From Neisseria sp. Marseille-Q5346 (lineage in GTDB: Bacteria; Pseudomonadota; Gammaproteobacteria; Burkholderiales; Neisseriaceae), in assembly GCF_946902045.1 (NCBI RefSeq), contig NZ_OX336253.1, positions 1,674,001 to 1,738,000 of the forward strand: a stretch of DNA of 64,000 nucleotides. The letters are read 5' to 3'. The notes beneath the pieces are model-generated. The model made no database searches. It was not told the origin of the DNA and saw only the letters and a list, made by a program, of their open reading frames with translations. Positions 22,639 to 32,154 of this stretch are shown one piece after another. The translations under genes and the position numbers were made by a program. How positions within the stretch are numbered: position 1 is the stretch's first letter; each line of letters opens with the position of its first letter.

Positions 22639-22797
22639 TCTGTTGAGTGGTAGTAATTGAGAGATACTGGATTAAAAAATGGAAAACTTTGTTTATGGAT
22701 GTAACAAGGTTTGATCAAATTGAGAGTTTGGATAAAGCTAAATGACAAGCTCTGGTCCGTTTCTTTTTCTGCTTTCTGTCATTGGACTGAGAAGTTA

Positions 22798-22834
22798 AAA
22801 GGCCGTCTGAAAATATCTTTTCAGACGGCCTTTG
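22798..22834. terminator. DUS-pair terminator of the LytTR regulator gene
   Basis: Inverted AG-DUS copies with AAAA/TTTT extensions lie just beyond the response regulator stop, on the side that receives convergent transcription from pilC. The 160 bases between the two DUS pairs show no gene. Confidence 0.8.
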
Positions 22835-22865
22835 ATTTAAAAAGAGCCAGTCAAGGAGTGCATTG

Positions 22866-23600
22866 TTAGATGCTGTTTTTAATGATTTTCCGCAGGGTGG
22901 ACAGTTGTCGGCGGCTGACGGGTAGCGGGGTCGGAATATCAAGAATTTTGGCACCCCATGTGGATGCGTATTCGTCGTTTTCGTTGTCGTCCAGTCGAAT
23001 CAGACTGTCGAGGGTATGGCGGAAGACGAGGGCATTGCGGTGGATGCGGATGACTTTGTCGCCAAGCAATTCTTCCCAGTAAACCAAGGTCTTCGGTAAT
23101 TCGTAGCTGTGGCCGTCGCCGGTAAACAGATAGACGGTTTTGTGTTCCGCCATCAGGTAACGCGCCTGTTGCCATGGAATTTCAACCATGCGTTCGCGGT
23201 TGTACACTTTGAAATGGGTGAAACTGTCTGCTTTTTCGCGGTTTTTCTCGATGATGCGGTCAAGCGCGGTTTGCAGGCGGGTCATTTTTATCGGTTTGAG
23301 CAGATAGTCTGCGGCAGCCAGCTCAAACGCGCGCAGAGCGTGTTCTTCGTAGGCTGTGGTAAATACAATTTCCGGCTGGCGTTTGGCGGTACGCTTAATG
23401 CGTTCGACAAACTCGAGACCGTCGATTTCCGGCATGCCGATGTCGGCAAAGACGATGTCGACTTCGTGGACACTCAGCCACTCCAATGCTGGCATGGCAT
23501 GGTGAAAGACGTTGAGCAGTACGACATTGCACTCTTCCAATAATACACGTAAGCGTTCTGCTGCTAATACTTCGTCTTCTACAATAATGGCACTTGGCAT
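22866..23600 (-). CDS. LytTR-family (AlgR-like) response regulator
   Basis: 244 residues. The receiver domain (about 1-120) has the acidic pair EDE at 8-10 and the phosphoacceptor Asp53 in FADIGMPE. A LytTR DNA-binding domain follows (about 140-240), with RIHRNALV typical of the family. No histidine kinase gene is adjacent. AlgR-type regulators often pair with unusual kinases or control type IV pili, so its position next to the pilC-type gene is suggestive but unproven. Confidence 0.88.
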   Translation of the reverse strand: MPSAIIVEDEVLAAERLRVLLEECNVVLLNVFHHAMPALEWLSVHEVDIVFADIGMPEIDGLEFVERIKRTAKRQPEIVFTTAYEEHALRAFELAAADYLLKPIKMTRLQTALDRIIEKNREKADSFTHFKVYNRERMVEIPWQQARYLMAEHKTVYLFTGDGHSYELPKTLVYWEELLGDKVIRIHRNALVFRHTLDSLIRLDDNENDEYASTWGAKILDIPTPLPVSRRQLSTLRKIIKNSI

Positions 23601-23838
23601 AGCGGTATTCTTTTTGTTGTATCGTGGGAGATCTGCCGCGCTTTGTCATCCTCAATAACGCGTCAGCCGTATGTTGTTACAACCTTGAAATTATCAGTTT
23701 GTGACAATTTTAGGAAATTTTTGAAATATACATGATTTTTCGCTTCTTGGGCATGGTTTGGGATGAATCGGAAGATTACTTACATAATTTTATGAAATAT
23801 TGTAATACCTAGAGTAATTTTGTTGTAATTGCGCTAAT

Positions 23839-24726
23839 TCAGTCCGTGATAATGGACGATTTTGGGATTTTGTCCATTTGCCAGTGTGCTACCGCCCAAT
23901 CGAGCAATTCTTGAGGATGGTTCACGGTAGGTGCATCGGGCAGGTTGAGGTAGGTTAGGACTTGGCGTAGGAGTTGTTCTTTTTGATTCAAATCCAAAGC
24001 TGGGGCAAGGGTTTGTTTCGACCATTTTTGCCCTTGGCTGTTGGTTAGTAGGGGAAGGTGGGCGTAGGCTGGTGTGGGAACGCCGAGGCATTGTTGCAGA
24101 TAGATTTGGCGCGGCGTGGAAACAAGCAAATCTTGACCGCGGACAATATGGGTTATTCCTTGATCGGCATCGTCGGCAACCACGGCAAGCTGATATGCCC
24201 AATAGCCGTCGGCACGAAGCAGGACGAAATCGCCGATGTCGTGTGCCAGATTTTGTGCGTAATGTCCGACAATGCCGTCTGAAAAACCGATCACGCGATC
24301 GGGCACTTGAATGCGCCATGCCGGCGTTTTGTTTTGCGTATCGGGTCTTTGCTGAGGATTGCGGCAACGGCCGTTATATACAAATCCGTCTGCGCCATGT
24401 GTTGCCGCCGCCTGCCAGTCTTTGCGGCTGCAATAGCAGGGATACACCAGCCCGGCTGCTTTGAGGCGGTCGAGGGTGTCTTGATATAGGTCGTAACGGC
24501 GGCTTTGATAGGCGACTTCGCCGTCCCACTCAAAGCCAAAAGCTTCAAGCGTGTGCAAAATGTCGGCAGCGGCGCCGGGCATTTCGCGCGGGGGGTCAAG
24601 ATCTTCAATGCGGACCAGCCATTTTCCCTGATGAGCGCGCGCGTCGGCATAGGAGGCGACGGCGGTCAGTAGGGAGCCGATATGAAGCAGGCCGGTAGGG
24701 CTGGGTGCGAAACGTCCTATATACAT
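23839..24726 (-). CDS. gluQ: glutamyl-queuosine tRNA(Asp) synthetase
   Basis: GluQRS attaches Glu to the queuosine at position 34 of tRNA-Asp. The product is 295 residues, lacking the anticodon-binding domain of GltX. The class I signature is GLLHIGS near residue 13 and the KMSKS-like motif is KWSKQT. The zinc site YPCYC and YNGRC seen in GluQRS is present, supporting this over a truncated GltX. A DUS is read as GFSDGIV. Confidence 0.93.
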   Translation of the reverse strand: MYIGRFAPSPTGLLHIGSLLTAVASYADARAHQGKWLVRIEDLDPPREMPGAAADILHTLEAFGFEWDGEVAYQSRRYDLYQDTLDRLKAAGLVYPCYCSRKDWQAAATHGADGFVYNGRCRNPQQRPDTQNKTPAWRIQVPDRVIGFSDGIVGHYAQNLAHDIGDFVLLRADGYWAYQLAVVADDADQGITHIVRGQDLLVSTPRQIYLQQCLGVPTPAYAHLPLLTNSQGQKWSKQTLAPALDLNQKEQLLRQVLTYLNLPDAPTVNHPQELLDWAVAHWQMDKIPKSSIITD

Positions 24727-24878
24727 GGCAGGGTGGTTTTGTAGGGCAGGGGCAGTATGCCTGCACGGTATTCAAATCGTGATAGAAAAGGGCGTGCCGT
24801 ACACGCCCGAATTTGGGTTTCAGACGGCCTGAGACTTTTCAAAATGATTTAAGTGTCTCGACCGTCCGTTCAATCCGC

Positions 24879-25934
24879 TTAAGCCAAGGGAGTAAGCAGT
24901 TTGGCGAAAGCGTCTTCAAATTGTTTCAAACCGTCTTCCTGCAAACGAGTTGCCAAAGTTTCGACATCAATGCCGAGTTTGGCGGTTTCGGCAAGCTGTG
25001 CTTGGGCTTCATCCACACCTTCGGTCAAAGTGGCTTTGGCGGTGCCGTGGTCGATAAAGGCTTTGAGTGTGGCATCGGGAACGGTGTTGACGGTATGGGC
25101 GCCAATCAGGCTGTCAACGTACAACGTGTCAGGATAGGCAGGGTTTTTCACGCCGGTAGATGCCCACAGAAGTTGTACGCGGTTGGCACCTTTTTCGGCA
25201 AGTGAGGCAAATTCGCTGCTGCCGAAGTATTGCTCCCAATCTTGATAGGCGGCTTTGGCCAGCGCAATGGCGACTTTGCCTTTGAGGTGTTCGGGCAGGG
25301 TGGCGTCCAATGCGGCATCGACACGGGAAATAAAGAAACTGGCGACAACTTGGATATGGGAAACGTCGTGTCCTGCTTCCAAGCGTTTGGCAATGCCGCG
25401 CGCGTAGGCCGCATAGGCTTTGAGGGTTTGGGTGCGGGAGAAAAGCAGGGTCAGGTTGACGCTGATGCCGTCTGAAACAAGGGTTTCGAGTGCTTCGATG
25501 CCTTCGTCGGTTGCCGGTACTTTAATCATGGCATTTTTACGGCCGATAGCGGCATGCAGGCGGCGCGCTTCTTCAACCGTACCTTGCGCGTCTTTGGACA
25601 ATTCAGGCGAAACTTCGAGGCTGACGAAGCCGGTTTTGCCGCCGGTGGATTCGTGTTCGGCAAGACATACGTCGCAAGCGGCTTGCACATCGGCAACCGC
25701 CATGGTTTCGTAGCGTTGTTTCGGGGTCAGGTCTTGCTGTTTGAGCGCGGCTACTTCATCGGCGTACAGGGCGTCTCCGGCAAAGGCTTTTTGGAAAATG
25801 GCAGGATTGGAAGTTACGCCACACACACCTTGTTTCAGCATTTCTGCCAATTCGCCGCTTTGTACCAGCGAACGGGAGAGATTGTCCAACCAGATTTGTT
25901 GTCCTAATGCTTTAACGTCCGATAAAATAGTCAT
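24879..25934 (-). CDS. tal: transaldolase
   Basis: Non-oxidative pentose phosphate enzyme that moves dihydroxyacetone units between sugar phosphates. The product is 351 residues, the longer TalB-like class. The Schiff-base lysine is Lys138 in [11 protein letters not shown], and GVTSNPAIF near residue 39 is the family signature. It is monocistronic and divergent from kdsD. Confidence 0.95.
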   Translation of the reverse strand: MTILSDVKALGQQIWLDNLSRSLVQSGELAEMLKQGVCGVTSNPAIFQKAFAGDALYADEVAALKQQDLTPKQRYETMAVADVQAACDVCLAEHESTGGKTGFVSLEVSPELSKDAQGTVEEARRLHAAIGRKNAMIKVPATDEGIEALETLVSDGISVNLTLLFSRTQTLKAYAAYARGIAKRLEAGHDVSHIQVVASFFISRVDAALDATLPEHLKGKVAIALAKAAYQDWEQYFGSSEFASLAEKGANRVQLLWASTGVKNPAYPDTLYVDSLIGAHTVNTVPDATLKAFIDHGTAKATLTEGVDEAQAQLAETAKLGIDVETLATRLQEDGLKQFEDAFAKLLTPLA

Positions 25935-26068
25935 CTCTGATTCCTTTTACATAATAGGTTTGTTTGTGAAGTGGCGGTAATGCTACGCCGATTCGATGAA
26001 TTTGAACAGTTTACAGCCGATTAATTTGGGCAAAACAAACCTAAATTCAAGCACGAAAGGTGGCTTTG

Positions 26069-27043
26069 ATGGCGGAAAACACACTTTATCTCGACTGGGC
26101 GCGCGATGTATTGGATACGGAAGCCGAAGGTTTGCGTGAAATTGCGGCGGCTTTGAACCATGATTTTGTCCGTGCGGCGGAAGCGTTGTTGCACTGCAAG
26201 GGCAGGGTCGTCATTACCGGCATGGGTAAGTCCGGACACATCGGCCGTAAAATGGCGGCAACCATGGCTTCGACAGGCACGCCTGCGTTTTTCGTCCATC
26301 CTGCCGAAGCGGCACACGGCGATTTGGGCATGATTGTGGACCACGATGTCGTGGTTGCCATTTCCAATTCCGGCGAAAGCGATGAAATTGCAGCGATTAT
26401 TCCGGCGTTGAAACGTAAAAACATCACGCTTATTTGTATCACTGCCCATCCGACTTCGACCATGGCGCGTCATGCCGATATCCATATTACCGCGGCGGTT
26501 TCCAAAGAAGCTTGTCCGCTCGGCCTTGCACCGACTTCCAGTACGACCGCCGTGATGGCCTTGGGCGATGCGCTGGCGGTGGTATTGCTGCAGGCGCGAG
26601 CGTTTACGCCGGATGATTTTGCTTTGAGCCATCCGGCCGGAAGCTTGGGCAAACGCCTGTTACTGCGCGTGGCGGATATCATGCACAAAGACGAAGCCCT
26701 GCCAGCCGTTTTGTTGGGCACGCCGTTGAAAGAGGCCATTGTCCGCATGAGTGAAAAAGGCTTGGGCATGTTGGCGGTAACCGATGCCGAAGGCCGTCTG
26801 AAAGGCGTATTTACCGATGGCGATTTGCGCCGTCTGTTTCAAGAACGCGACAGCTTTGCCGGTTTGAAAGTGGACGACATTATGCACGCCTCTCCGAAAA
26901 CCATCTCCGCCGACCGTCTTGCCACTGAAGCCTTGAAAGCCATGCAGAGCGGCCATGTGAACGGTTTGCTGGTGGTCAAAGAAAACGGCGTGCTGATTGG
27001 CGCGCTGAACATGCATGATTTATTGATGGCACGAATTGTCTGA
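26069..27043 (+). CDS. kdsD: arabinose-5-phosphate isomerase
   Basis: Converts ribulose-5-phosphate to arabinose-5-phosphate, the first committed step to KDO. The product is 324 residues: an SIS domain (about 40-185, with GMGKSGHIGRK and SNSGESDE) and two CBS domains (about 205-324). I prefer ATG 26069, preceded by AAAGG 8 bases upstream, over GTG 26060. It begins the KDO/LOS-transport gene run. Confidence 0.95.
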   Translation: MAENTLYLDWARDVLDTEAEGLREIAAALNHDFVRAAEALLHCKGRVVITGMGKSGHIGRKMAATMASTGTPAFFVHPAEAAHGDLGMIVDHDVVVAISNSGESDEIAAIIPALKRKNITLICITAHPTSTMARHADIHITAAVSKEACPLGLAPTSSTTAVMALGDALAVVLLQARAFTPDDFALSHPAGSLGKRLLLRVADIMHKDEALPAVLLGTPLKEAIVRMSEKGLGMLAVTDAEGRLKGVFTDGDLRRLFQERDSFAGLKVDDIMHASPKTISADRLATEALKAMQSGHVNGLLVVKENGVLIGALNMHDLLMARIV

Positions 27044-27061
27044 ATCGACGGTAAAAACGTT

Positions 27062-27096
27062 TTCAGACGGCCTTATGCTAGAATAGGCCGTCTGAA
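27062..27096. repeat. DUS pair enclosing a TATGCTAGAAT promoter-like element
   Basis: TTCAGACGGCCT and AGGCCGTCTGAA flank an 11-base centre that contains an extended -10 (TGCTAGAAT, 27076-27084) directed at kdsC. The DUS stem could thus act both as the kdsD terminator and as the site of a kdsC promoter. Confidence 0.55.
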
Positions 27097-27109
27097 ATAA
27101 GGAAACCTT

Positions 27110-27646
27110 ATGCAAAACCTCTCTTCCGACCTGCAACAACGCGCTTTAGGTATCAAACTGCTGATACTGGATGTAGACGGCGTTTTGACCGACGGCCGCA
27201 TTTTTATCCGCGACAACGGCGAAGAAATCAAATCGTTCCACACTTTGGACGGACACGGTTTGAAAATGCTTCAGGCCAGCGGTGTGCAAACTGCAATTAT
27301 TACCGGCCGCGATGCGCCTTCCGTCGGTATCCGCGTGAAGCAGCTCGGTATCAACTATTACTTCAAAGGCATTCACGACAAACGTGCCGCCTACGCCCAA
27401 TTACGCGAACAGGCCGGTGTGGAGGAGCATGAGTGCGCCTTTGTCGGCGATGATGTTGTCGATTTGCCCGTGATGGTGCGTTGCGGATTGGCGGTCGCCG
27501 TCCCTGAAGCGCATTGGTTTACTTTGCAATACGCCCATTATGTAACCCGACGTTCCGGCGGCGCAGGCGCGGTGCGTGAAGTGTGCGATTTGATTATGCA
27601 GGCGCAAGGTACGCTTGAACCTGCTTTGAAAGAGTATGTACGATGA
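27110..27646 (+). CDS. kdsC: 3-deoxy-D-manno-octulosonate-8-phosphate phosphatase
   Basis: HAD-family phosphatase releasing KDO from KDO-8-phosphate. The product is 178 residues. Catalytic Asp21 and Asp23 lie in LLILDVDGVLTDGR, and the C-terminal metal motif is FVGDDVVDLPVM. The stop overlaps the lptC start by 4 bases. Confidence 0.95.
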   Translation: MQNLSSDLQQRALGIKLLILDVDGVLTDGRIFIRDNGEEIKSFHTLDGHGLKMLQASGVQTAIITGRDAPSVGIRVKQLGINYYFKGIHDKRAAYAQLREQAGVEEHECAFVGDDVVDLPVMVRCGLAVAVPEAHWFTLQYAHYVTRRSGGAGAVREVCDLIMQAQGTLEPALKEYVR

Positions 27647-28224
27647 AAATCAGATGGCGTTACGGAATCGCTTTTCCGCTGGTGTTGGCCGTTTCACTCG
27701 GCGCACTGGCGGCGTGGCTCGGCCGCATCAGCGAAGTGCAGGTCGAAGAAGTCGTCCTCAATCCGAATGAGCCGCAATATTCGATGAAAGGCATCAACGG
27801 CAAACGTTTTGACCAAGAAGGCCGTCTGAAAGAAAACCTGAGCGCGGTCGATGCCGTTCAATATCCGAATAGCGCGGATGTGCATTTGAACAAACCGCAT
27901 CTTTCGTTTTACCGCGACGGCAGCCTGCTGTACGAAGTCGGCAGCGACAAGGCCGCGTACAATATTCAAAACAAAAAAGTCGTTTTTGAACAGAATGTTG
28001 TCTTAAACAAAGCGGCAGATGCCAAGCGTTTGGCCGGCATCGTCAAAACCGAACGCTTGAATGTCGATACCGAGGCGCAATACGCCCATACCGACAGCCC
28101 TGTTACTTTCCAATACGGACAGTCTAGCGGTCAGGCAAACGGCATGACTTATGATCACAAAACCGGTTTGCTGAATTTCCCTTCCAAAGTGAAAGCCACA
28201 ATTTATGATACAAAAAATTTGTAA
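27643..28224 (+). CDS. lptC: LPS export ABC transporter periplasmic protein LptC
   Basis: 193 residues with an N-terminal membrane anchor (about 7-25) and a periplasmic beta-jellyroll domain that passes LOS from LptB2FG to LptA. It overlaps kdsC by 4 bases and lptA by 20. A DUS is read as EGRLKEN. Confidence 0.92.
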   Translation: MKIRWRYGIAFPLVLAVSLGALAAWLGRISEVQVEEVVLNPNEPQYSMKGINGKRFDQEGRLKENLSAVDAVQYPNSADVHLNKPHLSFYRDGSLLYEVGSDKAAYNIQNKKVVFEQNVVLNKAADAKRLAGIVKTERLNVDTEAQYAHTDSPVTFQYGQSSGQANGMTYDHKTGLLNFPSKVKATIYDTKNL

Positions 28225-28735
28225 AACCTTAGCTCTTGTTGCCGTTTTTGCCGCCAGCCCGGCCTTTGCCCTGCAAAGCGACAGCAAGCAGCCGATTCAA
28301 ATCGAAGCCGACCAAGGCTCGCTTGACCAAAACAACCAAAGCACCACCTTTTCCGGCAACGTCATCATCAAACAAGGCACGCTCAATATCCGTGCCGGCA
28401 GCGTAACCGTTTCGCGCAACGACAAAAGCGAGCAGTTGATGAAAGCCACCGGTTCGCCCGTCAAATTCAGCCAAGAGTTGGACGGCGGCAAAGGCGTGGT
28501 CAACGGCCAAGCCAATACTGTAACGTATTCTTCCGCAGCCAACCTGGTTACCCTGACCGGCAATGCCAAAGTACAGCGCGGCGGCGATGTGGCCGAAGGT
28601 GCGGTCATTACCTACAACACCAAAACCGAGGTTTACACCATCAACGGCAGCGCCAAATCCGGTGTGAAATCCGCCGCCAAATCCGGCCGAGTCAGCGTTG
28701 TCATCCAGCCGTCCAGCACGCAGAAAAACAAATAA
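28205..28735 (+). CDS. lptA: LPS transport periplasmic protein LptA
   Basis: Bridge protein that carries LOS across the periplasm. The product is 176 residues with a signal peptide ending near SPAFA (about 1-22) and an OstA-like jellyroll (about 30-145) followed by a Lys/Ser-rich tail. The start lies inside the end of lptC, which fits coupled translation. It is followed by a DUS pair and then lptB. Confidence 0.94.
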   Translation: MIQKICKTLALVAVFAASPAFALQSDSKQPIQIEADQGSLDQNNQSTTFSGNVIIKQGTLNIRAGSVTVSRNDKSEQLMKATGSPVKFSQELDGGKGVVNGQANTVTYSSAANLVTLTGNAKVQRGGDVAEGAVITYNTKTEVYTINGSAKSGVKSAAKSGRVSVVIQPSSTQKNK

Positions 28736-28749
28736 GAAAACACACAAAA

Positions 28750-28778
28750 AGGCCGTCTGAAAAAGGTTCAGACGGCCT
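28750..28778. repeat. DUS inverted pair between lptA and lptB
   Basis: AG-DUS pair with a 5-base centre inside the lpt gene run. It could reduce readthrough into lptB. Confidence 0.8.
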
Positions 28779-28805
28779 GAGGTCAATATCGAAAGTCAAC
28801 AGAAT

Positions 28806-29540
28806 ATGAGCGCAAACAACAGCCGTCTTGTGGTTCAAAACCTGCAAAAAAGTTTCAAAAAACGCCAAGTCGTCAAAAGCTTCTCCCTTGAAATCGAAAG
28901 CGGCGAAGTCATCGGCCTGCTCGGCCCCAACGGCGCAGGTAAGACCACCAGCTTTTACATGATTGTCGGCCTGATTGCCGCCGATGCAGGCAGCGTGATG
29001 CTGGACGGACAAGAATTGCGCCACCTGCCCATTCACGAGCGCGCCCGCCTCGGCGTCGGCTATCTGCCGCAGGAAGCCTCGATTTTCCGCAAAATGACTG
29101 TGGAACAAAATATCCGCGCTATTTTGGAAATCAGCATGAAGGACAAAAGCCGCATCGATGCCGAACTGGAAAAACTGTTGGCCGATTTGAACATCGAACG
29201 CCTGCGCAACAACCCTGCTCCGTCCTTGTCCGGTGGCGAACGCCGCCGTGTCGAAATCGCACGCGTGCTGGCCATGCAGCCGCGTTTCATTTTGTTGGAC
29301 GAACCTTTTGCCGGCGTTGACCCGATTGCCGTCATCGATATTCAGAAAATCATCGAGTTCCTCAAATCACGCGGTATCGGCGTATTGATTACCGACCACA
29401 ACGTGCGCGAAACCCTCAGTATCTGCGACCGTGCCTACATCATCAGCGACGGTACGGTATTGGCTTCAGGCAAGCCGGATGATTTGGTCAACAATGAACA
29501 AGTCCGTTCGGTTTACTTGGGTGAAAATTTCAAATATTGA
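28806..29540 (+). CDS. lptB: LPS export ABC transporter ATP-binding protein LptB
   Basis: Cytoplasmic ATPase of the LptB2FG exporter. The product is 244 residues. Walker A is GPNGAGKTT (about 40-48), the ABC signature LSGGERRR, and Walker [14 protein letters not shown]. LptF and LptG are not in this window. Confidence 0.97.
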   Translation: MSANNSRLVVQNLQKSFKKRQVVKSFSLEIESGEVIGLLGPNGAGKTTSFYMIVGLIAADAGSVMLDGQELRHLPIHERARLGVGYLPQEASIFRKMTVEQNIRAILEISMKDKSRIDAELEKLLADLNIERLRNNPAPSLSGGERRRVEIARVLAMQPRFILLDEPFAGVDPIAVIDIQKIIEFLKSRGIGVLITDHNVRETLSICDRAYIISDGTVLASGKPDDLVNNEQVRSVYLGENFKY

Positions 29541-29567
29541 GTTTAGGCCGTCTGAAAAGGTGCATCT

Positions 29568-30203
29568 GTGTTGAAACGAATTTTTTTGTCTTCCTTTGCC
29601 GTTTTGGCAGCTACCACTGTGCATGCCATGCCCGAACAGTCATGGCAGGATATGGGTGTGCGCCAAGGCGTGATAGATAAAAATGGCAAGCCGATAACCG
29701 GTATCGTAACGGCGACAGCTATCGTGGATAAAGAAGGTAAGCTGGGAAAAAGCCTCCATTGGGAAGTGGATGCGCTGGAATTGTTGAAACTTGCTCAAGA
29801 AGTAGGTTTGCCAAAACAAGTCGAGCCTTATAAAGAGTGTACTTATAATCAGAAAACCCAACAAACGGATTGTAAGACACTGGAAAGCCTTAAAAAATTC
29901 AGATTCTTTTATACTGTGCCAAATGGATTCAAAGAAGAGATAAAGACGAAACCTGTCCAAGTTGCTTCCCCACCTTATCCACAGCTTTCTACAGAGAATG
30001 GCGAGGAAGGGACTGTGGTATTAAATGTCTTTATCAATATAGATGGCAAAGCATTTGTATGGGTAAAAAAGAGCAGTGGATACTCGCGTTTAGATGCTGC
30101 AGGACGAAAAGCGGTTTTGCAGACAAAATTTCAACCCGCTACCTATCGCGGGAAGCCTGTTGCCATGTTTTTTACTCGACGTATTGCGTTTATTTTAAAT
30201 TAG
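29568..30203 (+). CDS. secreted protein with a TonB C-terminal domain
   Basis: 211 residues. The signal peptide (about 1-20, ending VHA) looks cleavable, so unlike classical TonB it may be free in the periplasm. The C-terminal 75 residues fit the TonB domain pattern: PPYPQLSTENGEEGTVVL, SSGYSRLDAAGRKAV and FQPATYRGKPV. The N-terminal region has no Pro-rich linker. GTG 29568 has AAGG 7 bases upstream, immediately after a DUS; TTG 29571 is an alternative. It lies between lptB and rpoN, where gammaproteobacteria have no such gene. Partner and role unknown. Confidence 0.75.
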   Translation: MLKRIFLSSFAVLAATTVHAMPEQSWQDMGVRQGVIDKNGKPITGIVTATAIVDKEGKLGKSLHWEVDALELLKLAQEVGLPKQVEPYKECTYNQKTQQTDCKTLESLKKFRFFYTVPNGFKEEIKTKPVQVASPPYPQLSTENGEEGTVVLNVFINIDGKAFVWVKKSSGYSRLDAAGRKAVLQTKFQPATYRGKPVAMFFTRRIAFILN

Positions 30204-30298
30204 AAAATATCTCTACTGTCGAATAATTCATTTATCGGTTGATAAAAGAATAATATATTGAAATAATCATCCAATATATAAACAATATATCCGATACT

Positions 30299-30332
30299 TT
30301 CAGACGGCCCATCAGATACAGGCCGTCTGAAA
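30299..30332. repeat. DUS inverted pair upstream of rpoN
   Basis: TTTCAGACGGCC and GGCCGTCTGAAA face each other in the gap before rpoN. The rest of the gap is AT-rich. Confidence 0.75.
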
Positions 30333-30361
30333 TCCATAAAGCACATTTACTATCAAACATT

Positions 30362-31717
30362 ATGTCTTCACTCGTCCTTAAACTCAAACAGACCCAGCAG
30401 CTCAACCAGCGGCTGCAGCAGTCTTTGCGCATCTTGCAGATGTCGGGTCTTGAGCTTGAGCGCGAAGTGGAAGACTGGTTGTCAGACAATCCTCTGCTTG
30501 AGCGTCCGGAAACCGATGAGTTTGCCGATAGCGGGCTCAACCGTGCGGTAACCATGCCGCGCGCAGGTCAGCAGTTGAGTGGCGACGATGCCGAAGATAT
30601 TTGGAGCAACATCGCCGAAGAAGAGGATTTCAAACACTATTTGCATGCCCAAGTGTGCGAGCATCCGCTCTCGCAAGTGGAAGCGGCCTATGTTCACGTC
30701 TTGATTGATTTTTTGGACGAACAAGGCTACCTCACCGACAGCCTCGAAGAAATCATCGACCACACGCCGTTGGAATGGATGCTGGACGAAGAAGCCCTGC
30801 AAAATGCGCTGGATGTATTGCAAACCTTTGATCCGCCCGGCGTGGCTGCGGCCGACTTGACCGAGTCGCTCATGCTGCAATTAATGCGTTTGCCGGCTTC
30901 TCCGGCTAGACAAATGGCCGCGCATTTGGTGCAAAGTTCGCTTCAAGACTTAGGCAAAAACCGCAAACAAAACGTTCTGCGTTTCCGCAAACTCTATCCC
31001 GATACCGACAGCGAAACCATAGAAGCCGCGCTCGATATGATTGCCGTGCTCAATCCCTATCCGGCCTACGGTTTCGCCTCTGCCACGCCTACACCTTATA
31101 TTCAGCCTGACGTTTGGGTCAAAGAGGGCAAGGATGGCTGGGAAGTCATCAGCAACGAGGCGGCTTGGCCGAAGCTGCAGCTCAATCAGGAATATTGCGA
31201 CCTGATGAAATCAGCGGAAGAGGGCGCACCGGAGTGGAAGGAAAAAATCAGCGAAGCCAAGCAGCGCATTGATTCTTTGGAGCTGCGTAAAAGCACGGTC
31301 CTCCGCCTTGCTGAGTATATCGTCAAAAATCAGGAAGATTTTTTCATCTTCGGCGAAATCGGCCTGTCGCCCATGCTGATGAAAGATGCCGCCGCCGAAT
31401 TGGGTTTGGCGGAAAGCACCATTTCGCGCGCCGCCAACCAGAAATATTTGTCTTGCCCGCGCGGCCTGTTTGCGTTACGCTATTTCTTCACACAGGCAGT
31501 CAATGCCGACGATGATGGCGAAGGGTTCAGTCAAGGCGCAATCAAAGCCGTATTAAGCCAGCTGATTGAAAGTGAAGACAGCAGCAAACCCTATTCGGAC
31601 GAGACCCTCGTCAAATTATTAAAACAACGCGGCATTGAAATCGCTAGACGTACAGTTGCTAAATATAGAGAATCATTAGACATACCACCGGCACACAAAC
31701 GAAAATTTACCGAGTAG
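30362..31717 (+). CDS. rpoN: RNA polymerase sigma-54 factor
   Basis: 451 residues and apparently complete. Region I is Gln-rich (KLKQTQQLNQRLQQSLRILQ); the core-binding region is about 90-270; an HTH follows (AAAELGLAESTISRA near 350); and the RpoN box ARRTVAKYR is intact at 428-436. The length is only slightly below typical RpoN. In gonococci and meningococci the locus is reported to lack the DNA-binding part, so this copy suggests a working sigma-54. It is followed by hpf, as in many proteobacteria. Confidence 0.95.
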   Translation: MSSLVLKLKQTQQLNQRLQQSLRILQMSGLELEREVEDWLSDNPLLERPETDEFADSGLNRAVTMPRAGQQLSGDDAEDIWSNIAEEEDFKHYLHAQVCEHPLSQVEAAYVHVLIDFLDEQGYLTDSLEEIIDHTPLEWMLDEEALQNALDVLQTFDPPGVAAADLTESLMLQLMRLPASPARQMAAHLVQSSLQDLGKNRKQNVLRFRKLYPDTDSETIEAALDMIAVLNPYPAYGFASATPTPYIQPDVWVKEGKDGWEVISNEAAWPKLQLNQEYCDLMKSAEEGAPEWKEKISEAKQRIDSLELRKSTVLRLAEYIVKNQEDFFIFGEIGLSPMLMKDAAAELGLAESTISRAANQKYLSCPRGLFALRYFFTQAVNADDDGEGFSQGAIKAVLSQLIESEDSSKPYSDETLVKLLKQRGIEIARRTVAKYRESLDIPPAHKRKFTE

Positions 31718-31766
31718 ATATATTCCGATCCGTTTTGACGGACTAATCAACCGAAGGAGCTGTATC

Positions 31767-32081
31767 ATGAATCTGAAAATCACCGGTCTGAATTTTGATG
31801 TTACCGAAGCCATCAAAAACTATGTTTCCGACAAGTTGGCACGAATCAGTCGCCACGCCGACAACATCATTTCCGTGACCATCACGCTCTCGGTGGAAAA
31901 AGTCAGCCAGAAAGCCGAAGCCGATGTGCATTTGGCAGGCAAAGATTTGCACGTTGAAGCGATTGAACAGGATATGTACGCCGCGATTGATGTTTTGATG
32001 GACAAACTCGACCGCGCTGTTTTGAAGCATAAAGAAAAAAGTGGCGATGTCCGCAGTACTGTCAAACCTGCTGCCGAATAA
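31767..32081 (+). CDS. hpf: ribosome hibernation promoting factor
   Basis: A 104-residue HPF/YfiA protein that binds the 30S decoding region and favours inactive ribosomes in stationary phase. It starts MNLKITGLNFDVTEAIKNYV, typical of the short form. It lies 49 bases after rpoN and has its own Shine-Dalgarno (AAGGAG). Confidence 0.94.
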   Translation: MNLKITGLNFDVTEAIKNYVSDKLARISRHADNIISVTITLSVEKVSQKAEADVHLAGKDLHVEAIEQDMYAAIDVLMDKLDRAVLKHKEKSGDVRSTVKPAAE

Positions 32082-32096
32082 AGCTTTTGTATGATA

Positions 32097-32125
32097 AAGG
32101 CCGTCTGAATATTCAGACGGCCTTT
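32097..32125. terminator. DUS-pair terminator between hpf and ampG
   Basis: Inverted AG-DUS with a 2-base centre and T-rich flank, between convergent genes, so usable by both. Confidence 0.85.
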
Positions 32126-32154
32126 TGTTTTGCTAGAAGTTTTAGACTGGCAAT

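Noticed and set aside
23839..24726. gluQ as a truncated glutamyl-tRNA synthetase
   Set aside because: Length, zinc-site pattern and lack of an anticodon domain fit full-length GluQRS.
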